This document shows, one piece after another, positions 1 to 7,972 of a stretch of 64,000 nt of DNA. The first letter of the stretch is position 1. The number at the start of each line of letters is the position of its first letter. The position numbers and the translations under genes were made by a program. The DNA is from Brevibacterium sp. HMSC07C04. Its GTDB lineage: Bacteria; Actinomycetota; Actinomycetes; Actinomycetales; Brevibacteriaceae. The stretch spans positions 72,053 through 136,052 of the forward strand of contig NZ_KV823250.1 in NCBI RefSeq assembly GCF_001815905.1, in the 5' to 3' direction. The notes beneath the pieces are model-generated. The model was given only the letters and a program-made list of their open reading frames with translations. It ran no database searches and was not told the DNA's origin.

Positions 1-449
1 CCACCCGCCACACTCTCGGCATTCAGGTGCCCATGGCCACGGCAATCGCCGACGTCCAGGCTGCCCGCCGCGACTACATGGACGAATCCGGCGGTCGCTA
101 CGTGCACGTGATCGCCGACGGCGGACTGGGCTCCACCGGTTCGATCGTCAAGGCCTTCGCCATGGGCGCTGACGCCGTCATGCTCGGCTCAGCACTGTCC
201 CGGGCCGAAGAAGCCCCCGGTCAGGGCTTCCACTGGGGTGCAGAAGCCCACCACCCGGAACTCCCGCGCGGCCGCCGCGTGCACATGGGCACCGTGGCAC
301 CGCTGGAGCAGCTCATCCACGGGCCGGGCCACTCCGCAGTGGGCGAAGTCAACCTCGCCGGTGCCCTCCGCCGCGCCCTTGCCACGACGGGCTACACGGA
401 CCTCAAATCCTTCCAGCGCGTCAACGTGGTCGTCGACGCCGAAAGCTGA
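1..449 (+). CDS. guaB3: GuaB3 family IMP dehydrogenase-related protein (C-terminal part, truncated by the window edge)
   Basis: The reading frame is open from base 3 and enters from outside the window, so only about the last 149 residues are visible. They carry the C-terminal half of an IMPDH/GMP-reductase TIM barrel: VPMATAIADVQAARRDY, then VIADGGLGSTGSIVKAFAMG and ADAVMLGSALSRAEEAPG, which correspond to the phosphate-binding loops of the barrel. The ending (GEVNLAGALRRALATTGY) is that of the actinobacterial GuaB3 paralogue, which lies beside guaB/guaA and whose exact reaction is less certain than that of GuaB. The catalytic cysteine loop lies upstream and cannot be seen. The next gene starts 8 nt after the stop, suggesting co-transcription. 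Confidence 0.85.
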   Translation, partial: TRHTLGIQVPMATAIADVQAARRDYMDESGGRYVHVIADGGLGSTGSIVKAFAMGADAVMLGSALSRAEEAPGQGFHWGAEAHHPELPRGRRVHMGTVAPLEQLIHGPGHSAVGEVNLAGALRRALATTGYTDLKSFQRVNVVVDAES

Positions 450-457
450 GGGGCGCC

Positions 458-1312
458 GTGCTTCGTCTTGCCTTGAAACCCAGATGGCTGGGATTCCTGG
501 CGCTCGTTCTGCTGCTGGTCACCGCTTTCGTCACGCTTTCTGCATGGCAGATTGACCGCGCCCAGTCCAAAAGCCAGCAGGCCGACAACCCCGAACTGGC
601 GGTGGCGAAGCCCTTCAACGACATCATGCAAGCCCAGGGGCCCATGCCGGGCTACCTGGCCGACCAGCGGGTCACCATCAGCGGGCACTTCCTGCCAGAC
701 CAGCAGATCATCATCGACGACCGCTACCTGAACCGCGTCAAGGGCTACTGGGTCGTCACCATGTTCGCCCCTGACGACCCGCAGTTCTCCCAGGACGCAG
801 ACACCGACGAACTCGAATCCAAACCCGTCGCCATCCCGGTGGTGCGCGGATGGACAGAAGACCTCGAAACGGCCAAGGCAAGCACCGCCTCGGACGCGGA
901 AGTCACACTTGACGCCCGCATCGCCCCCATTGAAGGCCCCCTGGACACAAAGGGCCTGCCCGAAGGCGTAGTCCGGTCCATTTCAACCTCACAGCTTGTC
1001 AACCTGTTCGACGTCTACACCTACTCCGCGTTCCTCTTCCCGCAGGAGAACCCGGAAGTCGGCATCGGCGGCGACCAGCTGTCCCATGTTCCCTACCAGG
1101 AACCGCAGGATGCGGGCTTTGACCTCCAATCGGCGTTCTACGCGGTCGAATGGATCGTGTTCGCAGTCTTCGCCGTGTACATCTGGTTCCGATTGCTGCG
1201 CGACGAATACAATTCTCTCCGCCGGGAAGAACAGGGCCCCGTTGAATACGTGGTGGTCAAAGACGCCGGCGAAAAGATGCCCCGCACTCGAACGAACGGA
1301 GACGACCAGTGA
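458..1312 (+). CDS. SURF1-family cytochrome oxidase assembly protein
   Basis: A 284-residue membrane protein with a transmembrane helix at each end: WLGFLALVLLLVTAFVTLSA near residues 5-25, and AVEWIVFAVFAVYIWFRLL near 228-246. Between them is a roughly 200-residue extracytoplasmic domain. This hairpin-like topology and the N-terminal W-Q-x-x-R (AWQIDRAQSK) are typical of SURF1/Shy1, which helps build the haem a / binuclear centre of aa3-type oxidases. The GTG start at 458 follows the guaB3 stop by 8 nt, and the stop overlaps the next GTG. SURF1 between guaB3 and guaA is a recurrent actinobacterial arrangement (from memory). No oxidase subunit gene is in the window. Confidence 0.85.
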   Translation: MLRLALKPRWLGFLALVLLLVTAFVTLSAWQIDRAQSKSQQADNPELAVAKPFNDIMQAQGPMPGYLADQRVTISGHFLPDQQIIIDDRYLNRVKGYWVVTMFAPDDPQFSQDADTDELESKPVAIPVVRGWTEDLETAKASTASDAEVTLDARIAPIEGPLDTKGLPEGVVRSISTSQLVNLFDVYTYSAFLFPQENPEVGIGGDQLSHVPYQEPQDAGFDLQSAFYAVEWIVFAVFAVYIWFRLLRDEYNSLRREEQGPVEYVVVKDAGEKMPRTRTNGDDQ

Positions 1313-1788
1313 GCCAGGATCCCCAGAACGGCGGCGACCCTCTGGACCGCCGTCCCGAATTCAACGAGGAAGACCCCAACGCGGTGTTCACCCTCAACCG
1401 CTGGCAGTCCGCCCGCAACGCACTGCGGTTCTACCGGATCATGGCGATCATCACCGGCGTCATGCTGCTGATCCTGACGGTCGAAATGATCTTCAAGTAC
1501 CTCATCTGGGGGCTCATGATGGGCGGCGACCCCTCCGAAGCGCTGACCTTCGGCAGCTTCAACGCCGCCGCGGCCGTCGCCATTGCACACGGCTGGTGCT
1601 ACGTGGCCTACCTGATCGTGTGCTTCTGGCTGAACTCGCAGATGAAGTGGGGGCTGAAGAACCTCATCATCTTGGCCCTGGCCGGGGTTGTTCCGGTCAT
1701 GTCGTTCATCGTCGAAGCGAAAATCCACCGCCGCGGTGAAAAAGAACTCGACGACGCTGTCGTCGTCGCACCGAAATCAGCCCTCTGA
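1309..1788 (+). CDS. DUF3817 integral membrane protein
   Basis: A 159-residue protein starting with GTG inside the stop of the SURF1 gene (GTGA overlap), so probably translationally coupled. After a hydrophilic N-terminus of about 40 residues come three to four hydrophobic helices: IMAIITGVMLLILTVEMIFKY, AAVAIAHGWCYVAYLIVCFWL and NLIILALAGVVPVMSFIVEA. The segment R.....R.YRIMAIITG plus HG..Y.AY matches DUF3817, a family of unknown function found next to guaA and SURF1 in actinobacteria. The C-terminal EAKIHRR is charged and presumably cytoplasmic. I infer only a membrane location and assign no function. Confidence 0.8.
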   Translation: MSQDPQNGGDPLDRRPEFNEEDPNAVFTLNRWQSARNALRFYRIMAIITGVMLLILTVEMIFKYLIWGLMMGGDPSEALTFGSFNAAAAVAIAHGWCYVAYLIVCFWLNSQMKWGLKNLIILALAGVVPVMSFIVEAKIHRRGEKELDDAVVVAPKSAL

Positions 1789-1826
1789 CCACCGTCTGCA
1801 CCAGCAGAATCAGCTCTGCGAAGGCT

Positions 1827-1832
1827 TAGGAT
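1827..1832 (+). promoter_or_regulatory. -10 hexamer of a probable leaderless guaA promoter
   Basis: TAGGAT ends 6 nt before the guaA ATG. If transcription starts the usual 6-8 nt after the -10, the mRNA begins at or next to the A of the start codon. No Shine-Dalgarno sequence is present and no clear -35 is seen. Confidence 0.55.
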
Positions 1833-1838
1833 AGAAGC

Positions 1839-3428
1839 ATGACCCAGACCCCCGAAACCGGTACGGACGCTCGCCCCGTCCTCGTCGTCGACTTCGGTGC
1901 ACAGACCGCGCAGCTGATCGCACGCCGTGTACGCGAAGCCGGGCTCTTCTCCGAAATCATTGCCCACACCGCAAGCGCTGACGAATTCGCGGCCAAGAAT
2001 CCGGTCGCCATCGTGCTTTCGGGCGGGCCGTCATCCGTCAACGCAGAAGACGCCCTGTCCATTGACGCGGAGGTGTTCAACCTCGGCGTTCCCATGCTGG
2101 GCATATGCTACGGCTTCCAGACCATGGTGCAGGCACTCGGCGGTCGTGTGGCCCGCACCGGGGCCAGTGAGTACGGATCGACGGCACTCGAAGTGACAGA
2201 AGAAGGGGCTCTGCTGTCCGGCCTGCCCGCAGCGCAGACCGTCTGGATGTCCCACCGCGACTCCGCTGAAACCGCACCCGAGGGCTTCACGGTCCTAGCC
2301 AGCACAGCCGGGGCTCCCATCGCCGCAATAGAAGACAGCGAGCGTCGTTTTGCCGGGGTGCAGTGGCACCCGGAAGTCATGCACAGCGAATACGGCAAAC
2401 AGACCATCGAGAACTTCTTGTTCAAGGTCGCTGGCCTCAGTGCGGACTGGTCGGCTGACTCGATCATCGACGAACAGGTTGCCCGCATCCGCGAACAGAT
2501 CGGCACCAAGAAGGTCATCTGCGGTCTGTCCGGCGGCGTTGACTCCGCGGTCGCCGCAGCTCTCGTCCACCGCGCCGTGGGCGATCAGCTGACCTGCGTT
2601 TTCGTCGATCACGGCCTGCTGCGCAAAAACGAACGCGAACAGGTCGAACAGGACTACGTGGCAGCGACCGGCGTTCGACTGGTGACAGTCGACGCTTCGC
2701 AGAAGTTCCTGGGCGAACTCGACGGTGTTGAAGATCCCGAACGCAAGCGCAAGATCATCGGCCGCGAATTCATCCGCACCTTTGAACAGGCCGCGGCTGA
2801 ACTCGTTGCAGAATCGCGCGAAGGCGACGGCGAAAACATCGAATTCCTGGTGCAGGGAACCCTGTATCCGGACGTTGTCGAATCCGGTGGGGGATCGGGC
2901 ACCGCGAACATCAAGAGCCACCACAACGTCGGCGGTCTGCCGGAGGACCTCCAGTTCGAACTCGTCGAACCGCTGCGCGCGCTGTTCAAGGACGAAGTTC
3001 GGGCTGTTGGCCGCGAACTCGGTCTGCCGGAAGTGATCGTTGCCCGTCAGCCGTTCCCCGGCCCCGGCCTGGCCATCCGCATTGTCGGGGCGGTCAGCGA
3101 AGAGCGCCTGAGCATTCTGCGCGAAGCCGATGCGATTGCCCGCGAAGAACTCACCGCCGCCGGCCTTGACAACACCATCTGGCAGTGCCCCGTTGTGCTG
3201 CTGGCAGACGTCCGCTCCGTCGGCGTTGCCGGTGACGGCCGCACCTATGGCTACCCCGTTGTGCTGCGTCCCGTTTCGAGCGAAGATGCCATGACGGCAG
3301 ACTGGACCCGCGTGCCCTATGACACGCTGTCGAAGATCTCCAACCGGATCACCAACGAAGTCGACGAGATCAACCGCGTCGTCCTCGACATCACCTCGAA
3401 GCCTCCGGGCACCATCGAATGGGAGTGA
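1839..3428 (+). CDS. guaA: GMP synthase (glutamine-hydrolysing)
   Basis: A 529-residue enzyme converting XMP, ATP and glutamine to GMP, the last step of guanylate synthesis. The N-terminal class-I glutamine amidotransferase domain has the nucleophile loop GICYGFQ with Cys90 and the His/Glu pair in [11 protein letters not shown] near residues 172-182. The ATP pyrophosphatase domain has the PP-loop [13 protein letters not shown] near residue 230. The C-terminal dimerisation domain ends in the diagnostic [10 protein letters not shown]. Length and motifs are standard. A -10-like TAGGAT lies 6 nt before the ATG, so guaA probably also has its own leaderless transcript. A strong hairpin terminator follows at 3457-3488. 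Confidence 0.98.
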   Translation: MTQTPETGTDARPVLVVDFGAQTAQLIARRVREAGLFSEIIAHTASADEFAAKNPVAIVLSGGPSSVNAEDALSIDAEVFNLGVPMLGICYGFQTMVQALGGRVARTGASEYGSTALEVTEEGALLSGLPAAQTVWMSHRDSAETAPEGFTVLASTAGAPIAAIEDSERRFAGVQWHPEVMHSEYGKQTIENFLFKVAGLSADWSADSIIDEQVARIREQIGTKKVICGLSGGVDSAVAAALVHRAVGDQLTCVFVDHGLLRKNEREQVEQDYVAATGVRLVTVDASQKFLGELDGVEDPERKRKIIGREFIRTFEQAAAELVAESREGDGENIEFLVQGTLYPDVVESGGGSGTANIKSHHNVGGLPEDLQFELVEPLRALFKDEVRAVGRELGLPEVIVARQPFPGPGLAIRIVGAVSEERLSILREADAIAREELTAAGLDNTIWQCPVVLLADVRSVGVAGDGRTYGYPVVLRPVSSEDAMTADWTRVPYDTLSKISNRITNEVDEINRVVLDITSKPPGTIEWE

Positions 3429-3456
3429 GCGGGGTGTAGCCCTTCCACTCAGAACA

Positions 3457-3488
3457 TTGCGCCGACAAGCGAATGCTTGTCGGCGCAG
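3457..3488 (+). terminator. Rho-independent-type terminator after guaA
   Basis: A perfect 12-bp GC-rich stem, GCGCCGACAAGC (3459-3470) with GCTTGTCGGCGC (3475-3486), and a GAAT tetraloop. It extends by T-A and a wobble pair. It lies 30 nt after the guaA stop. The downstream T-run is poor, as is common in actinobacterial terminators. Confidence 0.75.
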
Positions 3489-3550
3489 TTGCGCTTAGGC
3501 GCGGGTGCGGCCTGACCTGGCCAGCTGCTGGCGCCTCTTGCCAGGAACAA

Positions 3551-3580
3551 CACCCGTTAGCAACGAATCCACCCGTTAGC
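3551..3580 (+). repeat. Direct repeat of CACCCGTTAGC, part of a dispersed intergenic element
   Basis: CACCCGTTAGC occurs at 3551-3561 and again at 3570-3580. Its core returns inverted (GCTAACGGG) at 3629-3637. The stretch 3558-3580 differs at only two positions from 48281-48303, which lies in the terminator between deoC and pgm. This suggests a repeat family in intergenic DNA. Confidence 0.6.
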
Positions 3581-3612
3581 CCCAAGGGGACCCCCCCTCA
3601 GCAACAAATCTG

Positions 3613-3656
3613 CGCTTTAGCAACAACTGCTAACGGGAGTTTTTGTTGCTAAAGCG
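3613..3656 (+). repeat. Perfect 14-bp inverted repeat (hairpin) upstream of bioY
   Basis: CGCTTTAGCAACAA (3613-3626) pairs perfectly with TTGTTGCTAAAGCG (3643-3656) around a 16-nt loop containing GCTAACGGG. It could be a second terminator or a repeat-derived hairpin. The rest of the spacer (3657-3810) shows no gene, ORF or further structure that I can support. Confidence 0.6.
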
Positions 3657-3810
3657 TGGGGCAGTGCTGGGAGGCGGCCTCAGCACTAGAACGAGGCAGA
3701 GGTTCGCACCTAGCTGAGGCGGGGCCTAGGCGGGGCGAGGTCTCTCAAGGCCAGCGGCGGCAGAATCACACGCCACCCCAATGTGGGCAACTCTGCTAAC
3801 TCGGTAAGAT

Positions 3811-3840
3811 TTCTTCACCTGAACAGTGTTCAGGTACGAT
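3811..3840 (+). promoter_or_regulatory. bioYMN promoter (leaderless)
   Basis: TACGAT at 3835-3840 sits 7 nt before the bioY ATG, with a weak -35-like TTCTTC at 3811-3816. There is no Shine-Dalgarno sequence, so a leaderless transcript is expected. The palindromic operator at 3817-3835 occupies the spacer between the two elements. Confidence 0.6.
3817..3835 (+). promoter_or_regulatory. BioQ-type operator in the bioYMN promoter
   Basis: A perfect 9+1+9 palindrome, ACCTGAACA-G-TGTTCAGGT. Its core TGAAC-N3-GTTCA matches the site described for the TetR-type biotin repressor BioQ of actinobacteria. It overlaps the first base of the -10, so a bound repressor would block RNA polymerase. The bioQ gene is not in the window. 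Confidence 0.75.
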
Positions 3841-3847
3841 TCACCTC

Positions 3848-4459
3848 ATGACTTCCAACAACCCTTCCGCGCCGCAGAACGGCGCCCGCGGGCAGGGCGT
3901 TTCTGCCGGCCTGTCCGTTGCACTCATCGCCGTGTTCGCGGCTCTCATCTGGGTGTTCGCCCTCGTGCCTCCCATCCCGGTCGGTCCGGTCGGCGTGCCG
4001 ATCACCCTGCAGACTCTCATGCTGGCCTTCACCGGCATGGTGTTGGGCCCCACGCGCGGCTTCATTGCGGTGCTGCTGTACTTGGCGCTGGGCTTTGTGG
4101 GTCTCCCCGTGTTCTCGGGAGGACGAGGCGGAATCGGCGTTCTCGCCGGCCCTTCAGCTGGCTTCATTCTGGGCTTCCCGTTCTACACGCTGCTGTCCGG
4201 TTGGACTGCACGCTTTGCCTACCGCCGCTTCTCCGGTGCCCGCCGAGTTGTCGTGATGATCCTCGGTTCGCTGGTGACCGCCTCGGTTCTTCTGCACCTG
4301 ATGGGAATTGCCGGGATGTCCATCAACGGCGGCATCCCGTTCGGCGCTGCGACAGTTGCCGATATGGCCTATTGGCCCGGTGACGTCATCAAGACCACCG
4401 TTGCTGCTTTCCTAGCCGTGATGGTTCTGCGCGCCTTCCCGGTTCTGACACGACGCTGA
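3848..4459 (+). CDS. bioY: BioY, biotin-binding S component of an ECF transporter
   Basis: A 203-residue membrane protein with about six hydrophobic segments. The N-terminal segment VALIAVFAALIWVFALVPPIPVGPVGVPITLQTL carries the BioY signature (PIPVG..VP.TLQTL). Next come GPTRGFIAVLLYLALGFVGLPVFSGGRGG and GPSAGFILGFPFYTLLSGW, the second conserved block of the family. BioY captures biotin with high affinity at the outer membrane face and couples to an energising module. The next two genes supply that module with 1-nt and 8-nt overlaps. Expression is probably repressed by biotin through the BioQ-like operator immediately upstream. Confidence 0.95.
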   Translation: MTSNNPSAPQNGARGQGVSAGLSVALIAVFAALIWVFALVPPIPVGPVGVPITLQTLMLAFTGMVLGPTRGFIAVLLYLALGFVGLPVFSGGRGGIGVLAGPSAGFILGFPFYTLLSGWTARFAYRRFSGARRVVVMILGSLVTASVLLHLMGIAGMSINGGIPFGAATVADMAYWPGDVIKTTVAAFLAVMVLRAFPVLTRR

Positions 4460-5238
4460 TGGCCCACATTGTCTTCGACGGCGCTCACGCCGCTGTTCTC
4501 GATTCGGCAGAAGGCGGGCCAGAGCGTCAGTGGCGCACCCTGGCAGGCCCTTTCACCTGCGAAATCAATGAGCAGCGGGTGGCCGTCATCGGCGCCAACG
4601 GTTCAGGTAAGTCCACGTTCCTGCGGATGATCAACGGCCTTACTCTGCCCACGTGGGGCAGGGTCGCCGTTGACGGCTTCGACACGGTCGATGACGGGCG
4701 CACCGTACGCCAAAACGTCGGCTTTGTCTTCACCGACCCGGCAGCGCAGCTGGTCATGCCGACCGTCATAGAAGACATCGAACTGTCACTGCGGCGCATA
4801 GAAGACAAGCGCCAGCGGCGCGAACGCTGCCTCGCGGTGCTCGACGAACTCGGCCTGACCGGACTTGCCGACCGATCGGTCTATGAGCTCTCCGGCGGCC
4901 AGCGCCAACTGGTGGCGCTGGCCTCGGTCCTCACGGTGGAACCGCAGGTTCTGCTGATGGACGAACCTACAACCCTGCTCGACCTGACTAACCGGACGCT
5001 CCTGCGGGATACCCTGGACGAACTCGCCGAAAAACGCGGCGTGCAGATCATCACCACCACTCACGATCTCGAATTCGCAGCCGATGCCGAACGTGCCCTG
5101 GTGATCGACGGCGGCCAGATCGCCTTCGACGGCCCTGCTGACCAGGCCATCGCCCACTACCGCAAAGCAGCTGTCTCAGCTGCCCGAGCCACACGCCGTC
5201 CCCCGCACAATCCCAGCACCCCGAGTGCCGATGACTGA
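4459..5238 (+). CDS. bioM: BioM, ATPase of the biotin ECF transporter (CbiO-like)
   Basis: A 259-residue ABC ATPase whose ATG overlaps the bioY stop (TGATG). The Walker A is GANGSGKST at residues 45-53, the Q-loop region FVFTDPAAQLVMPTVIEDI is typical of ECF ATPases, the signature is LSGGQRQLVALASVL, Walker B is VLLMDEPTTLLDL, and the H-loop is TTTHDLE. The tail from about residue 235 is Ala/Pro/Ser rich and probably disordered. It supplies energy for BioY together with BioN. A single ATPase gene, rather than a cbiO1/cbiO2 pair, fits a dedicated biotin transporter. Confidence 0.92.
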   Translation: MAHIVFDGAHAAVLDSAEGGPERQWRTLAGPFTCEINEQRVAVIGANGSGKSTFLRMINGLTLPTWGRVAVDGFDTVDDGRTVRQNVGFVFTDPAAQLVMPTVIEDIELSLRRIEDKRQRRERCLAVLDELGLTGLADRSVYELSGGQRQLVALASVLTVEPQVLLMDEPTTLLDLTNRTLLRDTLDELAEKRGVQIITTTHDLEFAADAERALVIDGGQIAFDGPADQAIAHYRKAAVSAARATRRPPHNPSTPSADD

Positions 5239-5980
5239 CAAGGCCGAGGAAAGCGGCGCCTCGTCAGCCAGCGTCGACCCCGCCGGCCAGACAGCGCCTC
5301 GCATGATTGCCCGATCGGCCATGCCGAAGCCGCGCACGGTTCAGCGTCGCCGCGGTGAATTCCTCGGGGTGCGCTGGCCGATTCCAGGCTGGCTGCACCG
5401 AACGCCCGCCTGGATCAAAGTCATCGTCCTGATGCTGACCAGCCTGCCGGTGATCATTGTGCGCGACGCATGGGTCAACGGTGCGGTGTTCGTGCTGATC
5501 GTGCTCATCGCACTCACTGCGGGCCTGCCGCTTGGCAAAGTGGTCCTGCCCCTGCTGCGCATGTGGCCGGTCATGCTGCTCTTGGTGCTCGGCAACCTCA
5601 TATTCACAGACGCGGTCACCGCCGCCAGGGTGGCCACCGCCATGCTCGCAGGAGTCATCGGAGCATCCGTGCTCATCTTGACCACCAGCATCAGCGAACT
5701 GCTTCGCGTGTTCGCCGCTGCCGCCAGGCCGCTGGGCTGGGTGGGGGTAAGTCCCAGAATCGTGGGCCTGGCCGCGGCCCTCACCATTCGCAGTGTGTCG
5801 TATATCGCGGACCTCGTAGGGTTGGCCGCCGATTCCGCCCGCGCCCGCGGACTGGAAAGGTCACTGCGGGCGCGCTCAGTGCCGGTTGTGCTCGGTACGG
5901 TGCGCTACGCCATTGACACCGGTGCCGCGCTGGAAGCGCGCGGTCTCGTCGAAGAGCCGGGTAGTACCTCGGGGGAGTAG
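5231..5980 (+). CDS. bioN: BioN, transmembrane T component of the biotin ECF transporter (CbiQ-like)
   Basis: About 249 residues. The ATG at 5231 overlaps the bioM stop by 8 nt; a GTG two codons earlier (5225) is also possible. A hydrophilic start of about 60 residues is followed by transmembrane helices: WIKVIVLMLTSLPVIIV, AVFVLIVLIALTAGLPL and VMLLLVLGNLIF. The coupling region near the C-terminus has two Ala-Arg-Gly motifs, DSARARGLERSLRAR and ALEARGLVEEPG, which bind the ATPases in CbiQ-family proteins. Last gene of the bioYMN operon. The convergent glycosyltransferase ends 67 nt downstream. Confidence 0.9.
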   Translation: MTDKAEESGASSASVDPAGQTAPRMIARSAMPKPRTVQRRRGEFLGVRWPIPGWLHRTPAWIKVIVLMLTSLPVIIVRDAWVNGAVFVLIVLIALTAGLPLGKVVLPLLRMWPVMLLLVLGNLIFTDAVTAARVATAMLAGVIGASVLILTTSISELLRVFAAAARPLGWVGVSPRIVGLAAALTIRSVSYIADLVGLAADSARARGLERSLRARSVPVVLGTVRYAIDTGAALEARGLVEEPGSTSGE

Positions 5981-6047
5981 GCGACCGGGACCTCCGGGAG
6001 GGGTGCCGCTGCGGCAGCTGCGCTTTGGCACACCGCCGAGGCGCCGA

Positions 6048-7178
6048 CTACCGGGAGTGCGCCAGGTTTTCGTGAGCGGCAATCGCCTGCGCGTAATAGC
6101 CGACCAGCTGCGAGCACACCCCGCGCCACGTGCGGGACTCGACTTCGGCCCGGGCGGCCTGCGCAAAGGCGCGGCGCTTGGCATCGTCACCCAGCAGGTC
6201 CAAAGCGCGGTCGCGCAGACCCGCAACATCGCCCGGGGCGTACAGCCAGCCGGTGCGCGAATGATCCACCAGGTCCAGCGGTCCGCCGCGAGCCGGCGCG
6301 ATCACGGGGACACCGGAGGCCATGGCCTCCTGAATTGTCTGGCAGAACGTCTCAAATTCACCGGGTGCTATGCACAGGTCAAAGCCGGCAACAGCCCGGG
6401 CCAGAGCTTCGCCGCCGAGAAAGCCCGTGAAGTGCGCGTTCGGCAGAACCGTCCGCAGGCGGCCCATGAGCGGACCTTCGCCGATGATGACGATCTTGGC
6501 ATCGGGGACATCGGCAAGCACCCGCAGATTCTCCACCTGTTTTTCGGCGGCCAGCCGACCCACGTAGCCGATGACCTTCTTCCCGCCGGCCACCGACTGC
6601 CGCCACTCATCGCACCTGCGGTCCGGGTGAAAACGCGCGGCGTCGACGCCTCGGGCCCATTTGGCGATCCGGTCAACACCGTGCGATTCCAGCTGTTCGA
6701 TCGTCGGGGTCGACGGGGCGAGGGTCATGGTGGCGCGGTTGTGGATGTTTCGCACGTGGCCCCACAGCATGGACTCAACGCCGGTAAGACCGTAGCGGGC
6801 AGCGTAGGCGGGAACCTCAGTCTGGTAGACCGCGACTGACGGGATGTTGAGCTCCTGGCACGCCTGCACCGCACGCCATCCCAGAAGGAACGGCGAGGCT
6901 ATGTGCACAACATCAGGCGCGAAATCGGCGAGAATCCGGCGGATGCGGGCGACTCCACCAGGCGCTACGCGCAGCCGCTTATACGCGGGGAAAGCCAGCG
7001 AGGGCACATAGACAATCGGCACGCCCATGTATTCACGCGGACCGCCCATTCGGGTGCCCGGGGCAATGACCAGAGCTTCATAGCCGCGTTCGGTGATGTG
7101 CTCAATCGCCTTGAGGAGACTTCCGACAACACCATTCATCTGGGGCAGAAAAGTTTCAGCAACAATCGCAACTCTCAC
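6048..7178 (-). CDS. GT4-family glycosyltransferase, MgtA/PimB-like mannosyltransferase
   Basis: 376 residues if the GTG at 7178 is used. That start gives MRVAIVAETFLPQMNGVVGS, the N-terminus of mycobacterial-type MgtA/PimB GT4 enzymes; a further 33 upstream codons are open but unlike the family. The C-terminal nucleotide-sugar half has VIGYVGRLAAEKQVENL, KIVIIGEGPLMGRL, and the E-x7-E motif in APGEFETFCQTIQEAMASGVPVIAPARGGPLDLVDH. By family it transfers mannose from GDP-mannose to a glycolipid at the inner membrane face; the acceptor cannot be read from sequence. It stands alone between convergent bioN and the divergent LemA-like gene. Confidence 0.85.
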   Translation of the reverse strand: MRVAIVAETFLPQMNGVVGSLLKAIEHITERGYEALVIAPGTRMGGPREYMGVPIVYVPSLAFPAYKRLRVAPGGVARIRRILADFAPDVVHIASPFLLGWRAVQACQELNIPSVAVYQTEVPAYAARYGLTGVESMLWGHVRNIHNRATMTLAPSTPTIEQLESHGVDRIAKWARGVDAARFHPDRRCDEWRQSVAGGKKVIGYVGRLAAEKQVENLRVLADVPDAKIVIIGEGPLMGRLRTVLPNAHFTGFLGGEALARAVAGFDLCIAPGEFETFCQTIQEAMASGVPVIAPARGGPLDLVDHSRTGWLYAPGDVAGLRDRALDLLGDDAKRRAFAQAARAEVESRTWRGVCSQLVGYYAQAIAAHENLAHSR

Positions 7179-7411
7179 GGTTTTAGGATCATCCACCCAG
7201 GTGGCCGTTTTGCCACGCACAGAACACTCCAAGGTGAACTTTCGGTCACCTGCCCGGTGAGTCCTTTCAGCCGCCAAGGCCGGTCGATACCATGAGTGCA
7301 GCCTGGAACGCGGGTGCGGATAAGGTGCTCACAGCAGCTGTCCCAACGGCCCCATCGGGTGCCGAGAACATGGATCGTGCAGGTGTTCGGAGAGAAGGCG
7401 AAGGAGGCGCG

Positions 7412-7972
7412 GTGGCAGAGATCGTCCTCGTGATCGTTGCGGTCGTCCTGTGTTTGGGTCTGGCCTACCTTCTGTACTCCCGGGGCTCGCGGCTGAGACT
7501 GGCGCTTGACCTCGTGGGGGAGGCCCAGCGGCAGCTGGACCAGGTGCGCACGGACCGGCACGCCCTCGTGCCCGAGTTCCTGCGCATGGCGACAGCTCAT
7601 TCGGAACAGGACGAACACCATCAGCGGGCAGTGCAGGATGCTCTGCGGCGGGCCAGAACGGTCAAGGACGCATCCGAAATCGGGCAGGCGGAAGAGCGGC
7701 TGACCCACGCAATCGACGCACTGGCCATTGGGCTCATTGAAGTTGACCAGCACCGCCAAAGCTTAGGTTCGGCAATCGATCTGCACGCCCAAATGCGGAT
7801 CATCGAAGGGCGGATCGTGTCCAGCATCCGCTATTACAACCTGGCAGTTGCCAAATACACTTCGCAGCGTCGCCAGCCGACTGCCTTCGCCCTTCGCACG
7901 GCGTTTCCGCTGCTTGTTCCCATGGAGTACCAGGATGTCGAAGCGGAGCCCGTCGTAGAGTTTCGTCCGTGA
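7412..7972 (+). CDS. LemA-like membrane-anchored protein
   Basis: 186 residues from the GTG at 7412, which follows an AAGGAGG at 7401-7407; the frame is open further upstream to 7292 but without a better ribosome site. An N-terminal helix (EIVLVIVAVVLCLGLAYLLY) is followed by long amphipathic helices. The pattern resembles LemA: QLDQVRTDRHALVPEFLRMA parallels the LemA block ending RR.DLIPNLV, and SSIRYYNLAVAKYTS plus the F.......F ending parallels its C-terminal RRFYN.AV..YN. Function is unknown in the family. The stop overlaps the truA start (GTGA), so the two are probably coupled. Confidence 0.65.
   Translation: MAEIVLVIVAVVLCLGLAYLLYSRGSRLRLALDLVGEAQRQLDQVRTDRHALVPEFLRMATAHSEQDEHHQRAVQDALRRARTVKDASEIGQAEERLTHAIDALAIGLIEVDQHRQSLGSAIDLHAQMRIIEGRIVSSIRYYNLAVAKYTSQRRQPTAFALRTAFPLLVPMEYQDVEAEPVVEFRP

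Noticed and set aside
3817-3835. LexA/SOS box at bioY
   Set aside because: The half-sites GAAC/GTTC are separated by 3 nt rather than the 4 nt of the actinobacterial SOS box. The 3-nt spacing and the bioY context fit BioQ.
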